Below, in pieces: positions 1 through 6,838 of a DNA stretch of 7,488 nucleotides. A program made the translations under genes and the position numbers. Position 1 is the stretch's first letter, and every line of letters begins with the position of its first letter. The notes under the pieces are model-generated. The model was not told the DNA's origin, did not search any database, and saw only the letters and a list, made by a program, of their open reading frames with translations. This DNA comes from Verrucomicrobiota bacterium (GTDB taxonomy: Bacteria > Verrucomicrobiota > Verrucomicrobiia > Opitutales > Opitutaceae): NCBI GenBank assembly GCA_030832235.1, contig JAURJO010000329.1, forward strand, positions 1-7,488, read 5' to 3'.

Positions 1-922
1 CCTGCGCGTTGTGCTGGTAAAAATTTCGACCGGAGAACTTCGCCGGCACGGTCGAAGGCTCGCCGAAGTTCACCATGTCGAGGCAGCCGGGTGTCACGAC
101 GGCGGGAATCTTCGCGCGCGCGGTGGCGTCGAGGCGCTCCGGTCCGGCGGTCAGCACGCCGCCGACAAGCTCGTCGGCCCATTCCGTGGTGGTGATGTCG
201 AGCACGCCGGCGACGAGCCCGCTGCCGATAAGGGATTCCATCGCGCGACCTCCGTTGCCGGTGGCGGCGAAGACCAGCACCTCGAAGCCGGCCTCCTCCA
301 GGATCCGCTTCGCCTCGGTGACGCACGGCGTGGTGTTGCCGAACATGCTGGCGACGATGAGCGGACGGTCGGCGGCGGCGGAAGGCGAGGCCTGCCGCGC
401 TTCGACCATGCCGCAGATGGCGCCGGCGGCATTGGCGAAGATGGCGCGCGAGACGCGGTTGATGCCGGCGACGTCGACGATGGCGGGCATCATTGTGATG
501 TCGGTCGTGCCGACGTAGTGCGCGGTCTGGCCGCTCGCGAGGGTCGACACCATCAGCTTGGGGAAACCGACGGGCAGTGCGCGCATGCCGGCGGTGGCGA
601 TGGCAGTGCCTCCTCCTCCTCCGAGGGAAATCACGCCGTGGATTTTGCCAGCGGCCGCCAGTTCGGCGAGGAGCACCGCGGCGCCGCGGCCCATGAGAGA
701 GACGGATTCGCCGCGGTCCTTGCGCGCGAGGATAGCCTGCCAGTTCCCGTCGCCGTGCGCCGCCACGTCGTCGGCGGTGATATCAGGCTTTATCGTCGGC
801 GCGGCGAGGCACCCCACGTTGATCAACAGCGGGGTGTGGCCGCGGGAGCGGATGCAGTCGGCGACGAATGCGTGTTCCGGACCCTTGGTGTCGAAGGTGC
901 CGAGGACGGCGATGGTGGGCAT
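1..922 (-). CDS. UPF0261 / Tm-1-like ATP-binding domain protein (3' end cut off by window)
   Basis: Read on the minus strand from ATG at 922, the frame stays open to the left edge and gives 307 visible codons. Family members are about 400 residues long, so roughly the last quarter is missing. Seen: an N-terminal GTFDTKGPEHAF motif (residues 8-19), a glycine-rich SLGGGGGTAI loop followed by a conserved LPVGFPKLMVST segment, then GTTDITMMPAIVDVAG, SMFGNTTPCV, FAATGNGGRAME, DITTTEWADELVGGV and PGCLDMVNFG, ending in FYQHNAQ. This order matches the UPF0261 family. The family is named for the N-terminal half of tomato Tm-1, which binds ATP and inhibits tobamovirus replication; the bacterial role is unknown. 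No signal peptide or membrane segment is seen, so it is probably cytoplasmic. The start lies 25 bp after the PIN toxin stop with no clear Shine-Dalgarno, so it is probably cotranscribed with the toxin-antitoxin pair. Family assignment is firm; biochemical function is not known. Confidence 0.93.
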   Translation of the reverse strand, partial: MPTIAVLGTFDTKGPEHAFVADCIRSRGHTPLLINVGCLAAPTIKPDITADDVAAHGDGNWQAILARKDRGESVSLMGRGAAVLLAELAAAGKIHGVISLGGGGGTAIATAGMRALPVGFPKLMVSTLASGQTAHYVGTTDITMMPAIVDVAGINRVSRAIFANAAGAICGMVEARQASPSAAADRPLIVASMFGNTTPCVTEAKRILEEAGFEVLVFAATGNGGRAMESLIGSGLVAGVLDITTTEWADELVGGVLTAGPERLDATARAKIPAVVTPGCLDMVNFGEPSTVPAKFSGRNFYQHNAQ

Positions 923-947
923 GGAGCAGGGGGTTCGCCGGGTCGGT

Positions 948-1403
948 TCAGGGAGGTGGCGCGAGGAATCGCGGGCGCAGGCCTTCGGCCGTGTAGACTT
1001 GGAAGTCGCGATCCAGGGTCACGAGTTCCAGGTCGGCCGCGATGGCGAAAGCCGCGAGATAGGCGTCCATCCAGACCTTCGGTGAGGCGGTTTCCCGCGA
1101 GGCAAGACGATGCCAGAGCGCGGTGAGACCGCGCGGCTCTTCGCGCGTCCGCACCGACGGAAGCCGCTCCAGCGCGGCCAGCGCGGCGAGGGCGTGGCGG
1201 TTGGTCATGCCCTCGGCACCGTAGCGCGAGAGCATCCGCGGGGAAGTCACCAGGCGCAGGTAGCTCTGTTGCGTCGCGCGGCAGAAAACGGCCGGGTTCG
1301 CCGGCGTAGCCGCTTCGAGACTCGCGAGGCTGGTCGCGTGGAACTCGTGCGTGGAAAAGGTCGCCGCGACCCAGACGTTGGAGTCAACGAGTGAGCCCGC
1401 CAC
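948..1403 (-). CDS. VapC-type PIN-domain ribonuclease toxin
   Basis: This 151-residue protein is a PIN-domain toxin of a type II toxin-antitoxin system, expected to cut RNA in a metal-dependent way until bound by its antitoxin. Seen: the N-terminal LVDSNVW strand with the first catalytic aspartate (D7), an RATQQSYLRLVTSPRML segment (from residue 42), WMDAYLAAFA with D113, and LVTLDRDF with D131 and D133. The TQ..xLRL-T-P motif resembles the mycobacterial-type VapC subfamily (TIGR00028-like), in which Q replaces the glutamate of many other PIN proteins. The start is GTG at 1403, inside the antitoxin gene; the two overlap by 20 bp, which implies translational coupling. An AGAGGA sequence about 8 bases upstream could be its ribosome-binding site, and no later start would keep the catalytic strand. 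Length is normal and the gene looks intact. The target RNA cannot be read from the sequence. Confidence 0.92.
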   Translation of the reverse strand: MAGSLVDSNVWVAATFSTHEFHATSLASLEAATPANPAVFCRATQQSYLRLVTSPRMLSRYGAEGMTNRHALAALAALERLPSVRTREEPRGLTALWHRLASRETASPKVWMDAYLAAFAIAADLELVTLDRDFQVYTAEGLRPRFLAPPP

Positions 1404-1689
1404 GGTTCAGATCCTCTTCGGCGATGATTTCCTGTTCCAGCGCGACGATTTCCCGGGCGCTCATTTTCTTCACCGGGGTTTTCGCGCGGCAGTTGAACAT
1501 CGGGAAACCTTGCGGGCTGAAACCGAGGCCCTCGGGCAATTGGTCGGGCTTGGCCATCGCCGTGCTTTCGAGGCCCAAGCCGCGCCGCAGGGCACTTGCG
1601 GCGACATCCTTCAGCTTAAGGCGATCGTGCACGCTCCGGAGTTTGAGCTCCCGCACGAGGTCATCTGGCAGATCGAGCGTGGTTTTCAC
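1384..1689 (-). CDS. Ribbon-helix-helix (VapB-like) antitoxin
   Basis: This 101-residue protein is the likely antitoxin of the PIN toxin encoded just downstream. Seen: a short beta strand MKTTLDLPDDLVRELKL at the N-terminus, followed by two predicted helices (about residues 8-39, ending SALRRGLGLE). This is the ribbon-helix-helix pattern used for dimerisation and operator binding. The C-terminal half (about 45-101) is charged, with KKMSAREIVALEQEIIAEED forming a probable helix; in such systems this part wraps the toxin and blocks its active site. The start is GTG at 1689 with no obvious Shine-Dalgarno, and I find no in-frame ATG, GTG or TTG in the 84-bp gap upstream. Antitoxin first, toxin second with a 20-bp overlap is the classic order. 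Autorepression through the inverted repeat just upstream is likely but inferred. At 101 residues it is somewhat longer than many VapB proteins. Confidence 0.85.
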   Translation of the reverse strand: MKTTLDLPDDLVRELKLRSVHDRLKLKDVAASALRRGLGLESTAMAKPDQLPEGLGFSPQGFPMFNCRAKTPVKKMSAREIVALEQEIIAEEDLNRGGLTR

Positions 1690-1690
1690 C

Positions 1691-1714
1691 GAGCCAGCAA
1701 ACCAGCAAACCAGC
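1691..1714 (-). repeat. Three tandem 8-bp repeats ahead of the antitoxin gene
   Basis: On the minus strand the sequence GCTGGTTT occurs twice in a row and a third, imperfect copy GCTGGCTC follows, ending two bases before the antitoxin GTG. The repeats are directly downstream of, and share bases with, the inverted repeat at 1710-1729. Phased direct repeats in a toxin-antitoxin promoter can be sites for cooperative binding of ribbon-helix-helix antitoxins. That role is inference; only the repeats are seen. Confidence 0.5.
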
Positions 1715-1729
1715 TTGCTGTCAAGCTGG
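1696..1729 (-). promoter_or_regulatory. Candidate promoter and operator of the toxin-antitoxin pair
   Basis: The minus strand holds a perfect 8-bp inverted repeat, CCAGCTTG and CAAGCTGG, around a 4-base loop (1710-1729). Spanning its loop is a perfect -35 consensus, TTGACA (1719-1724). Seventeen bases downstream lies TTTGCT (1696-1701), a poor -10 with three of six matches. If this promoter is used, transcription would begin at or within a few bases of the GTG at 1689. That would make the antitoxin mRNA leaderless and fit its lack of a Shine-Dalgarno. A palindrome over a -35 box is what an autorepressed vapBC-type operon would have. Alternatively the hairpin (extendable by G-T and A-T pairs) could slow or stop transcripts from the large upstream gene, but no proper T-tract follows. 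The repeat is certain; the promoter is tentative. Confidence 0.4.
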
Positions 1730-1773
1730 CTTAAGGTTCGAGAGATCGAGTTAACTTCATGATCCGAGGCGAC

Positions 1774-4700
1774 TTACTTACCACCGACCCACTTCACCGC
1801 GTTAACCAGCAGGGTCTTGAATGCGGGATGGTCGTGGGTGCGCTCGTCGTGGCCGAGGGTGAAGCCGACAACCTTCGCGGTATCGTGGCGGGTGATCCAA
1901 ACCACCGGATGCGGCTTGCTGAATTTGATGCTGGGTGAGCTCTCCGCGAGTACCTCGATCGCGGCGGTGCCGGCCGGGATTTTTTCCGGCTCCGCGTTCA
2001 CGTAGTACAGCTCGTCGGTCACCTCGAACTTCGCCGGCACGCCGCGGGTGATCGGGTGGTCAGACTTCAACACGTTCACCGAGTACGCCCCGAGCTTGTC
2101 GTGACCGCGGGAGCCGCCGCCCACAAGTTTCGCGTTCAACTCCGGCCAGTTCGGAAATGCGTACCACGTGCCCGGGTGAAGCATAACGATGCCCTTGCCG
2201 GCGGACGCGAAGGCGAACAGCGCCTTCCGGTATGCTGGGGTGTCGAAGAACATCCGGTTCACGCTCACCACGGCGACGTCGGCCCCGGCGAGTTCGGCGG
2301 CTGCCTGGTCGCGGTCCTCGGTGTAGGCGACGCTGAAGCCGGCGGCGCGAAGTGTGGCGCTGTCGGTCGCACCGAAGAACTCCGTGAACTTGTGCGAGCT
2401 GCCGCCGCCGATGATGAGCACGCGAGTCTTGCCCGCTTCCCATTGCACTTTCTCCACGGGGGGCAACGGGCGATCGTTCTTACCGCCTTCCTTGGGTCCC
2501 TCCGTCGCCGGCGCGCCCGCCGCCACGGCCATGGCCGCGGTTTGGGTGGCCGCGCCGCCATTCTTGGCGGCGGCCTTGCCCTTACCGGCCTTCTTCGTCG
2601 GGGCCGGTGCCGCCGAAGAGGCGCCGCCGGAGGCCGGCGTGCTGGTTGAGGCGAGGAAGGCGATGACATCCCTCAGGCCGTCCGCTCCGAGGCCCTCAAG
2701 ACCCTCGGGCATGAGTGAGCGGCGCGTATTCTCTCGGCTGGTGATATCCTCGCGGCGAACCTCGGTGTCACCGCCTTGGTTGCGGATCGTCACGGTGTTG
2801 GCGTTCTCGTTCACGATGACGCCGACGAGCGTCTCACCCTTCTTGGTCGTGAGATTCCACTGCCAGTAGTTCGGCTCCACCTGGCGGTTCGGATCGACGA
2901 TGTGCGTGAGCAACTCGAGGGTGCTCTTCGCGCCGATTCCGGCGAGCGGCGGTCCGACGTCGCGCACGCCGATGTCACCATATTTGTGGCAGATTGCGCA
3001 GGCGGCGGTGAAGAGCATGCGGCCGTTGGCCACATTGCCGGCTTTGGTGACCTCGGGCATGAGTTTGGCGATCAGGTCGTCTTTTTGTCCGGCCTCGGGG
3101 CTCAACTTCTCGAGCACGTTGGCGGCGGCGTTGGCGACCGCACGGTTCGGGTGGGTGCGCAAGCGGGCGAGATTACCCGGGCCGACCTCCTTGGGCGTCA
3201 CGGCACCGGAGCGCAGCGCTTCCAGCAAGGCTTGGGCGGACTCGGGCCGGCGGATGATCTGCTCGAAGACAGTCGGCGACTGCGTCGCCTTGAAGGCGTC
3301 TATCAGCACGGCGTCGGCATCCTTGCCGGGCGCGGCGCCGAGGGCGGCGGTGAGCGCGCCGCGGAGGGCGGACGAGGTGCCCGGCTCCTTGAGCAGCTCG
3401 GCGACGGCGGCGAGCGCCGGCGGGCGGGACTGCTTGAGGCTGAGCAGGCTGGTGGCTATTTCGGCGCGTCGGGCGTCAGGCTGCGCGCGGTCGACGAGGT
3501 CGCGTTGCATTTGGCGCACGACGGGTTCGGCCGCGGTGGCGAGCTGGCCGGTGCGATCCCATTTCGCGACAAGCTGCAAGGTGGCGGCCACGGTGGCGGA
3601 ATCGCCGAGCAGGCGCTGGAGAAGACGACCGGTGGCGGCGTCGATGACCGCGGGAGTGTTCTCCTGCTGAGCGAGTCCGCGGAGGAGGGCGATCTTCACC
3701 GGAGCGTTGGCGGCCGGCGCATTGGCGGCTGCTTGCACGAGCGCGGTGGCGCGAGCCACGGGGATGCCGGGCGCGAGTGCGGTAACGAAGGACGCGAGCG
3801 CGGCGGAGTTGGGCGCGTTGAGCGCGAGGGTCAGGTAATCCACGGCGTGGTCGGCCGCGGCGGCGATGAGCGCGGAGCGTGTCCAGTCATCGGTGGCGCG
3901 CGCGTATTCGGCGAGGACGGCATTGCGCTGGTCGGGCGTGGTGGCGGCGAGGGCGGCGGTGTGGCGTTGCTCGGCCAGGCTGCCGATCGGCGGGCGGGAG
4001 ATCGCGGCGAGTGCCTTGGCACCGGCGGCGCCGTGGTTCTCCAGCGCGAGGCGCCAGGCGAGTTTCTTCACGTGGGCGTTGGGGCTGGTCTCGATCGCGC
4101 GCACGAGGCCCGGCAGGTCGCGGCGGTCGAGCGTCGGCGCCGCGAGTTTCCGCGCCTCCTTGTGCTGCACGCGCCAGATGCGGGAGAAATAGTGGTCGCG
4201 ATCCGGGCGCATCGCGGCGTTGGCGGGACCGTGGACCGGGCCGCGGGTGTCGTTATGGATCACCGCCTGGTTGTAGAAATCGATCACGTAGAGTGCGCCG
4301 TCGGGTCCGATGCGGGTCTCGATCGGGCGGAACCACAGGTCGCGGCTGCGCATGAACTCCGTCTGCTCGCGGCCCGTCTCGCGGCTCACGTCGTAGCTCA
4401 CGCCGTCGCGCCGCACGAACTGGTGGTGCACGATGTTGAGCGTCGGCTCGCCGGTGAAGTAGCTGTAGTTCCAACGCGCCGGCCAGGCGCCGCCCTCGTA
4501 AAGGGCGCAACCGGCCGCCGCCGTGAAGCGGCCCACCTGGTCGATCTGCACGTAGGCCTGCTCCGGCCAAGTCATGAGCGGGTACGTGGGTTGGTTCACG
4601 ATCATACCCTTCCAGGAGGTCGTGCCGGGGATCTTCCCCTTCGCCAGCACGCTCTCGGGCAGCAGGGTGTGGAAAAACACCGTGCCACTGGTGGGCTGCG

Positions 4701-6243
4701 TCCAAAAGATCTGCCCGTCCCACGTGGTCTCGAGGCCCCACGTGTTGCCGTTGCGGCTGCTGTACTGCTCGAAGGCGGATCCGTCGGGTTTGAAGCGGAC
4801 GACACCGCTGCCGCCGGTGGCGAACGTGCGCTGGCCGTCGCCTGATTTCACCTCGCCCGACGAGTAGCCGTGCGTCGCGTAGATCCAGCCGTCGAGGCCC
4901 CAGCGGAGGTTGTTGATGACCGCGTGCGTGTCGCGGATGCCGAGCCCGGTGTAGAGCTTCACGCGGCGGTCGGCCACGCCGTCACCGTTGGTGTCCTCGA
5001 GGAACCAGATATCGGGCGCGGTCGCGGCGATCACGCCGTTGCGGTAGAGCACGAAGCTCGTGACGAGCTCGAGCTTGTCGGCAAACACCTGCTTGCGGTC
5101 CATCACGCCGTCACCGTCGGTGTCGGTGAGAATGGAGATGCGGTCCTCGGGCTCGCGGTCAGCGCGGGCGCCCCGCAGGTAGCCGCTGTCCTTCCACGGC
5201 TCGGCGTTGGGCACGCGGCGGCCGTTGGGATACTCGGGGGTTTCGGCGACCCACAAGCGACCGCGCTCGTCCCAGTCCATGTTCATGACCTTGTTCACCA
5301 GCGGTTCGGCGGCGACGAGGGACAGGTTGAACTCGGGGTGGACCTCGATTTTGGCGGCGGCCTTGGACGGATGCGTCGGACCGTCGGCCGGGTAGCGGAG
5401 CGTGTCGCCCAGTTCCTCGGGCCGGCAGAGCTCGTCGACGTTGGCGCGCTGGCCGGCCCAGGCGATGCCGCGGAGGAGGATGGCGCGGTAGTTGGCGCGG
5501 TTGAAGTTCTCGTGGAGGTGGCCGGGAATGGAGACGAACGCGCGGTAGGGCTTCGCGGCGCCGTCCAGCTTGCGCTCGTAGGTCCACATCTGCGGCTGGA
5601 TGTCGTAGATGTTGACGCCCTTGCGGAGGGCGACGGCCTCAGCGGCGCGCGCCTGGGCCTCGCGATTGCCGCGGCCGCCGGTGTCGATGGCCTTGGGCGT
5701 GTAGGCGGTGGCGAGGACGCGCGCCTCGGGCAGGAGATCTAGGTCGTAATAGATCTCGTCGTTCATCGCCCAATTGGAGGCCCCGGTGGTGATGGGATGG
5801 TCGCGGTCGGTGAAATAAAGGTGCATCGGCGCCTCGAGCCACTTGGTGACGCCCTGCCGCCATGTGCCGCCCATGATCGGTTTGAACCACTCGGGGTCGC
5901 GTGTGACCATGCCGGCGTGAATGGCGACGACGCCGCCGCCGCGCCGGAGAAACTCCATCAGGTTGGCGCGGTCCTCGGCTGCCGGGATGTTGCCGGCTTC
6001 CTGCGCGTGAAGGACGAGCACGTCGGTCTGGGCGAGCTGCTCGCGCGTGGGGAAAGCGTCGGCGGCGGTGACCTGGGCGCCGCGCGCCTGCAGCATCGGA
6101 ACCCATTCCGCCTTGAAGCGCGGGTAGTCGTGGGCGCCGGGGCCGTGCGACTTGGGGCCCGAGCGCAGGAAGATGCGGAGCGGCGGCTCGGCCGCGAACG
6201 AGGCGGACGCGAAGGCGAGGGCGAGGAGCAGGAGGCGTTTCAT
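1774..6243 (-). CDS. Exported multidomain ThuA / PVC-type dehydrogenase / HEAT-like / CXXCH cytochrome c / ThuA protein
   Basis: This 1489-residue protein is probably a periplasmic or surface redox enzyme. Domains in order: signal peptide (1-18, KR then a leucine/alanine core, cut near SFA-AEP); first ThuA domain (about 21-265; VVAIHAG, DHPITTG, NDEIYYD, SIPGHLHENF); PVC-type 'membrane-bound dehydrogenase' propeller domain (about 300-695; MDWDERGRLWVAETPEYPNG, two EF-hand-like DxDGDG loops at 374-382 and 417-425, IGPDGALYVIDFYN); an alanine-rich helical HEAT-like stretch (about 696-1060); PVC-type heme domain (about 1065-1200) with CAICH at 1082-1086 and probable axial Met1178 in SLMPEG; a low-complexity Ala/Lys/Gly/Pro linker (about 1199-1265); and a second ThuA domain (about 1272-1487; MLHPGTWYAF, DHPITRG, TDELYYV, TLGHDERTHDHPAF). 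Only one heme motif is present. The ATG at 6243 is required by the signal peptide; a weak GGAAAA lies upstream. It follows the cupin by 46 bp. Family knowledge suggests sugar or polyol oxidation with electrons passed to the heme; the substrate is unknown. Confidence 0.94.
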   Translation of the reverse strand: MKRLLLLALAFASASFAAEPPLRIFLRSGPKSHGPGAHDYPRFKAEWVPMLQARGAQVTAADAFPTREQLAQTDVLVLHAQEAGNIPAAEDRANLMEFLRRGGGVVAIHAGMVTRDPEWFKPIMGGTWRQGVTKWLEAPMHLYFTDRDHPITTGASNWAMNDEIYYDLDLLPEARVLATAYTPKAIDTGGRGNREAQARAAEAVALRKGVNIYDIQPQMWTYERKLDGAAKPYRAFVSIPGHLHENFNRANYRAILLRGIAWAGQRANVDELCRPEELGDTLRYPADGPTHPSKAAAKIEVHPEFNLSLVAAEPLVNKVMNMDWDERGRLWVAETPEYPNGRRVPNAEPWKDSGYLRGARADREPEDRISILTDTDGDGVMDRKQVFADKLELVTSFVLYRNGVIAATAPDIWFLEDTNGDGVADRRVKLYTGLGIRDTHAVINNLRWGLDGWIYATHGYSSGEVKSGDGQRTFATGGSGVVRFKPDGSAFEQYSSRNGNTWGLETTWDGQIFWTQPTSGTVFFHTLLPESVLAKGKIPGTTSWKGMIVNQPTYPLMTWPEQAYVQIDQVGRFTAAAGCALYEGGAWPARWNYSYFTGEPTLNIVHHQFVRRDGVSYDVSRETGREQTEFMRSRDLWFRPIETRIGPDGALYVIDFYNQAVIHNDTRGPVHGPANAAMRPDRDHYFSRIWRVQHKEARKLAAPTLDRRDLPGLVRAIETSPNAHVKKLAWRLALENHGAAGAKALAAISRPPIGSLAEQRHTAALAATTPDQRNAVLAEYARATDDWTRSALIAAAADHAVDYLTLALNAPNSAALASFVTALAPGIPVARATALVQAAANAPAANAPVKIALLRGLAQQENTPAVIDAATGRLLQRLLGDSATVAATLQLVAKWDRTGQLATAAEPVVRQMQRDLVDRAQPDARRAEIATSLLSLKQSRPPALAAVAELLKEPGTSSALRGALTAALGAAPGKDADAVLIDAFKATQSPTVFEQIIRRPESAQALLEALRSGAVTPKEVGPGNLARLRTHPNRAVANAAANVLEKLSPEAGQKDDLIAKLMPEVTKAGNVANGRMLFTAACAICHKYGDIGVRDVGPPLAGIGAKSTLELLTHIVDPNRQVEPNYWQWNLTTKKGETLVGVIVNENANTVTIRNQGGDTEVRREDITSRENTRRSLMPEGLEGLGADGLRDVIAFLASTSTPASGGASSAAPAPTKKAGKGKAAAKNGGAATQTAAMAVAAGAPATEGPKEGGKNDRPLPPVEKVQWEAGKTRVLIIGGGSSHKFTEFFGATDSATLRAAGFSVAYTEDRDQAAAELAGADVAVVSVNRMFFDTPAYRKALFAFASAGKGIVMLHPGTWYAFPNWPELNAKLVGGGSRGHDKLGAYSVNVLKSDHPITRGVPAKFEVTDELYYVNAEPEKIPAGTAAIEVLAESSPSIKFSKPHPVVWITRHDTAKVVGFTLGHDERTHDHPAFKTLLVNAVKWVGGK

Positions 6244-6289
6244 GGGGAAGGGTTTTCCAAGTTTACGGGACGGCGGGTCTGGTGAGTTT

Positions 6290-6739
6290 TCAGGCGCGGG
6301 TGCGGCAGGCCGGGAGGCCCCGGCGGAGCGAGGCCCACGGTTCCTGGGTGGAAACGTCGCAGGGATCCGGTACCTCGGCCTGGCCGGCGGGGAGCTTGGC
6401 CGGGGACAGGATGGCGAGGAACACGAGCGGCTCCGCGTGGGGATTGTACGTGGCGTGCACGGTGCCGGCCGGAATGTGCGCGATCTCTCCCGGGCCGAGG
6501 ATGCGGCGTTCGTGGCCGACCCATTGCTCGGCGCGGCCGTAGACCACGTGGATGATCTCCTCGCGGTGCGGGTGGTAGTGGAACGGATGACAATGCATCG
6601 GATCCATGTTGGCTCGCACGAGCAGGAGCTTCTCGGCTGCGACCAGATCGGGGCGGCACAGCCACTCGTTGTTGGTCCAGGCGTTGGGCTCGCGCAGGGC
6701 GTCGGCGATCTGCACGAAGCGGCGGTCGGCGGGGTTCAT
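6290..6739 (-). CDS. Small single-domain cupin
   Basis: This 149-residue protein has one complete cupin beta-barrel. Motif 1 is HYHPHREEIIHVVYG (residues 54-68), fitting HxH-x4-E-x6-G with H54, H56 and E61. Motif 2 is GEIAHIPAGTVHATYN (84-99), fitting G-x5-PxG-x2-H-x3-N with H95. All four expected metal ligands are therefore present. Extra histidines crowd the site (H51, H58, H64). There is no signal peptide, so it should be cytoplasmic. The start is ATG at 6739. The frame stays open further upstream to an ATG at 6835, but that extension would be arginine-rich and cross the hairpin-plus-T-run terminator, so it is rejected. No Shine-Dalgarno precedes the ATG. Its stop is 46 bp ahead of the large heme-protein gene, which suggests one transcript. 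Cupins of this size serve as sugar-binding proteins, isomerases, dioxygenases or sensors; the sequence does not decide which. Confidence 0.88.
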   Translation of the reverse strand: MNPADRRFVQIADALREPNAWTNNEWLCRPDLVAAEKLLLVRANMDPMHCHPFHYHPHREEIIHVVYGRAEQWVGHERRILGPGEIAHIPAGTVHATYNPHAEPLVFLAILSPAKLPAGQAEVPDPCDVSTQEPWASLRRGLPACRTRA

Positions 6740-6793
6740 GAGGAGGCGGGGCGAGACGCGGTGGGGGTGGACGCGGATACGCGGCGACGTGCT
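6740..6793 (-). promoter_or_regulatory. Gap between terminator and cupin start; no clear promoter
   Basis: This 54-bp stretch must contain any dedicated cupin promoter if the upstream terminator is efficient. It is C-rich on the minus strand, with CCGCGTATCCGCGTCC at its centre. I find no convincing -35/-10 pair and no Shine-Dalgarno before the cupin ATG. Either the terminator leaks or the unit uses a promoter unlike the housekeeping consensus. Confidence 0.25.
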
Positions 6794-6830
6794 AAAAAAA
6801 CCGCGGAGGCGCCGCCGCCCGCCACCGCGG
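6794..6830 (-). terminator. Intrinsic terminator after the TIM-barrel gene
   Basis: Nine bases past the TIM-barrel stop the minus strand has a G+C-only stem: CCGCGG, a T-T mismatch, GGCG, an 8-base G/C loop, CGCC and CCGCGG. Seven T residues follow directly (6794-6800 on the plus strand read as A). This is a textbook Rho-independent terminator for minus-strand transcription; no T-run follows on the plus strand. It implies that the TIM-barrel gene ends its own transcript and the cupin needs either read-through or its own promoter within the 54 bp before its start. Confidence 0.82.
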
Positions 6831-6838
6831 CGCACCGT

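Noticed and set aside
11..1126. A 371-codon open frame on the plus strand
   Set aside because: It runs antisense through both UPF0261 and the PIN toxin, is rich in Arg, Gly, His and Asp and has no family resemblance, so it is a shadow frame.
1707..1732. The palindrome before the antitoxin as an intrinsic terminator of the heme-protein gene
   Set aside because: The stem is good, but what follows on the minus strand is TTTGCTGGTTT, not a T-run, and a perfect -35 box sits in it, so an operator is the better reading. A pausing role cannot be excluded.
2776..4845. A 689-codon open frame on the plus strand
   Set aside because: It lies wholly opposite the heme-protein gene, has no recognisable domain and an Arg/Gly/Val-biased composition typical of antisense frames in G+C-rich genes. 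The minus-strand reading contains many conserved motifs.
6740..6835. A longer cupin start at the ATG at 6835
   Set aside because: It would add an arginine-rich 32-residue segment encoded by the terminator hairpin and its T-run; the cupin fold is complete from the ATG at 6739.
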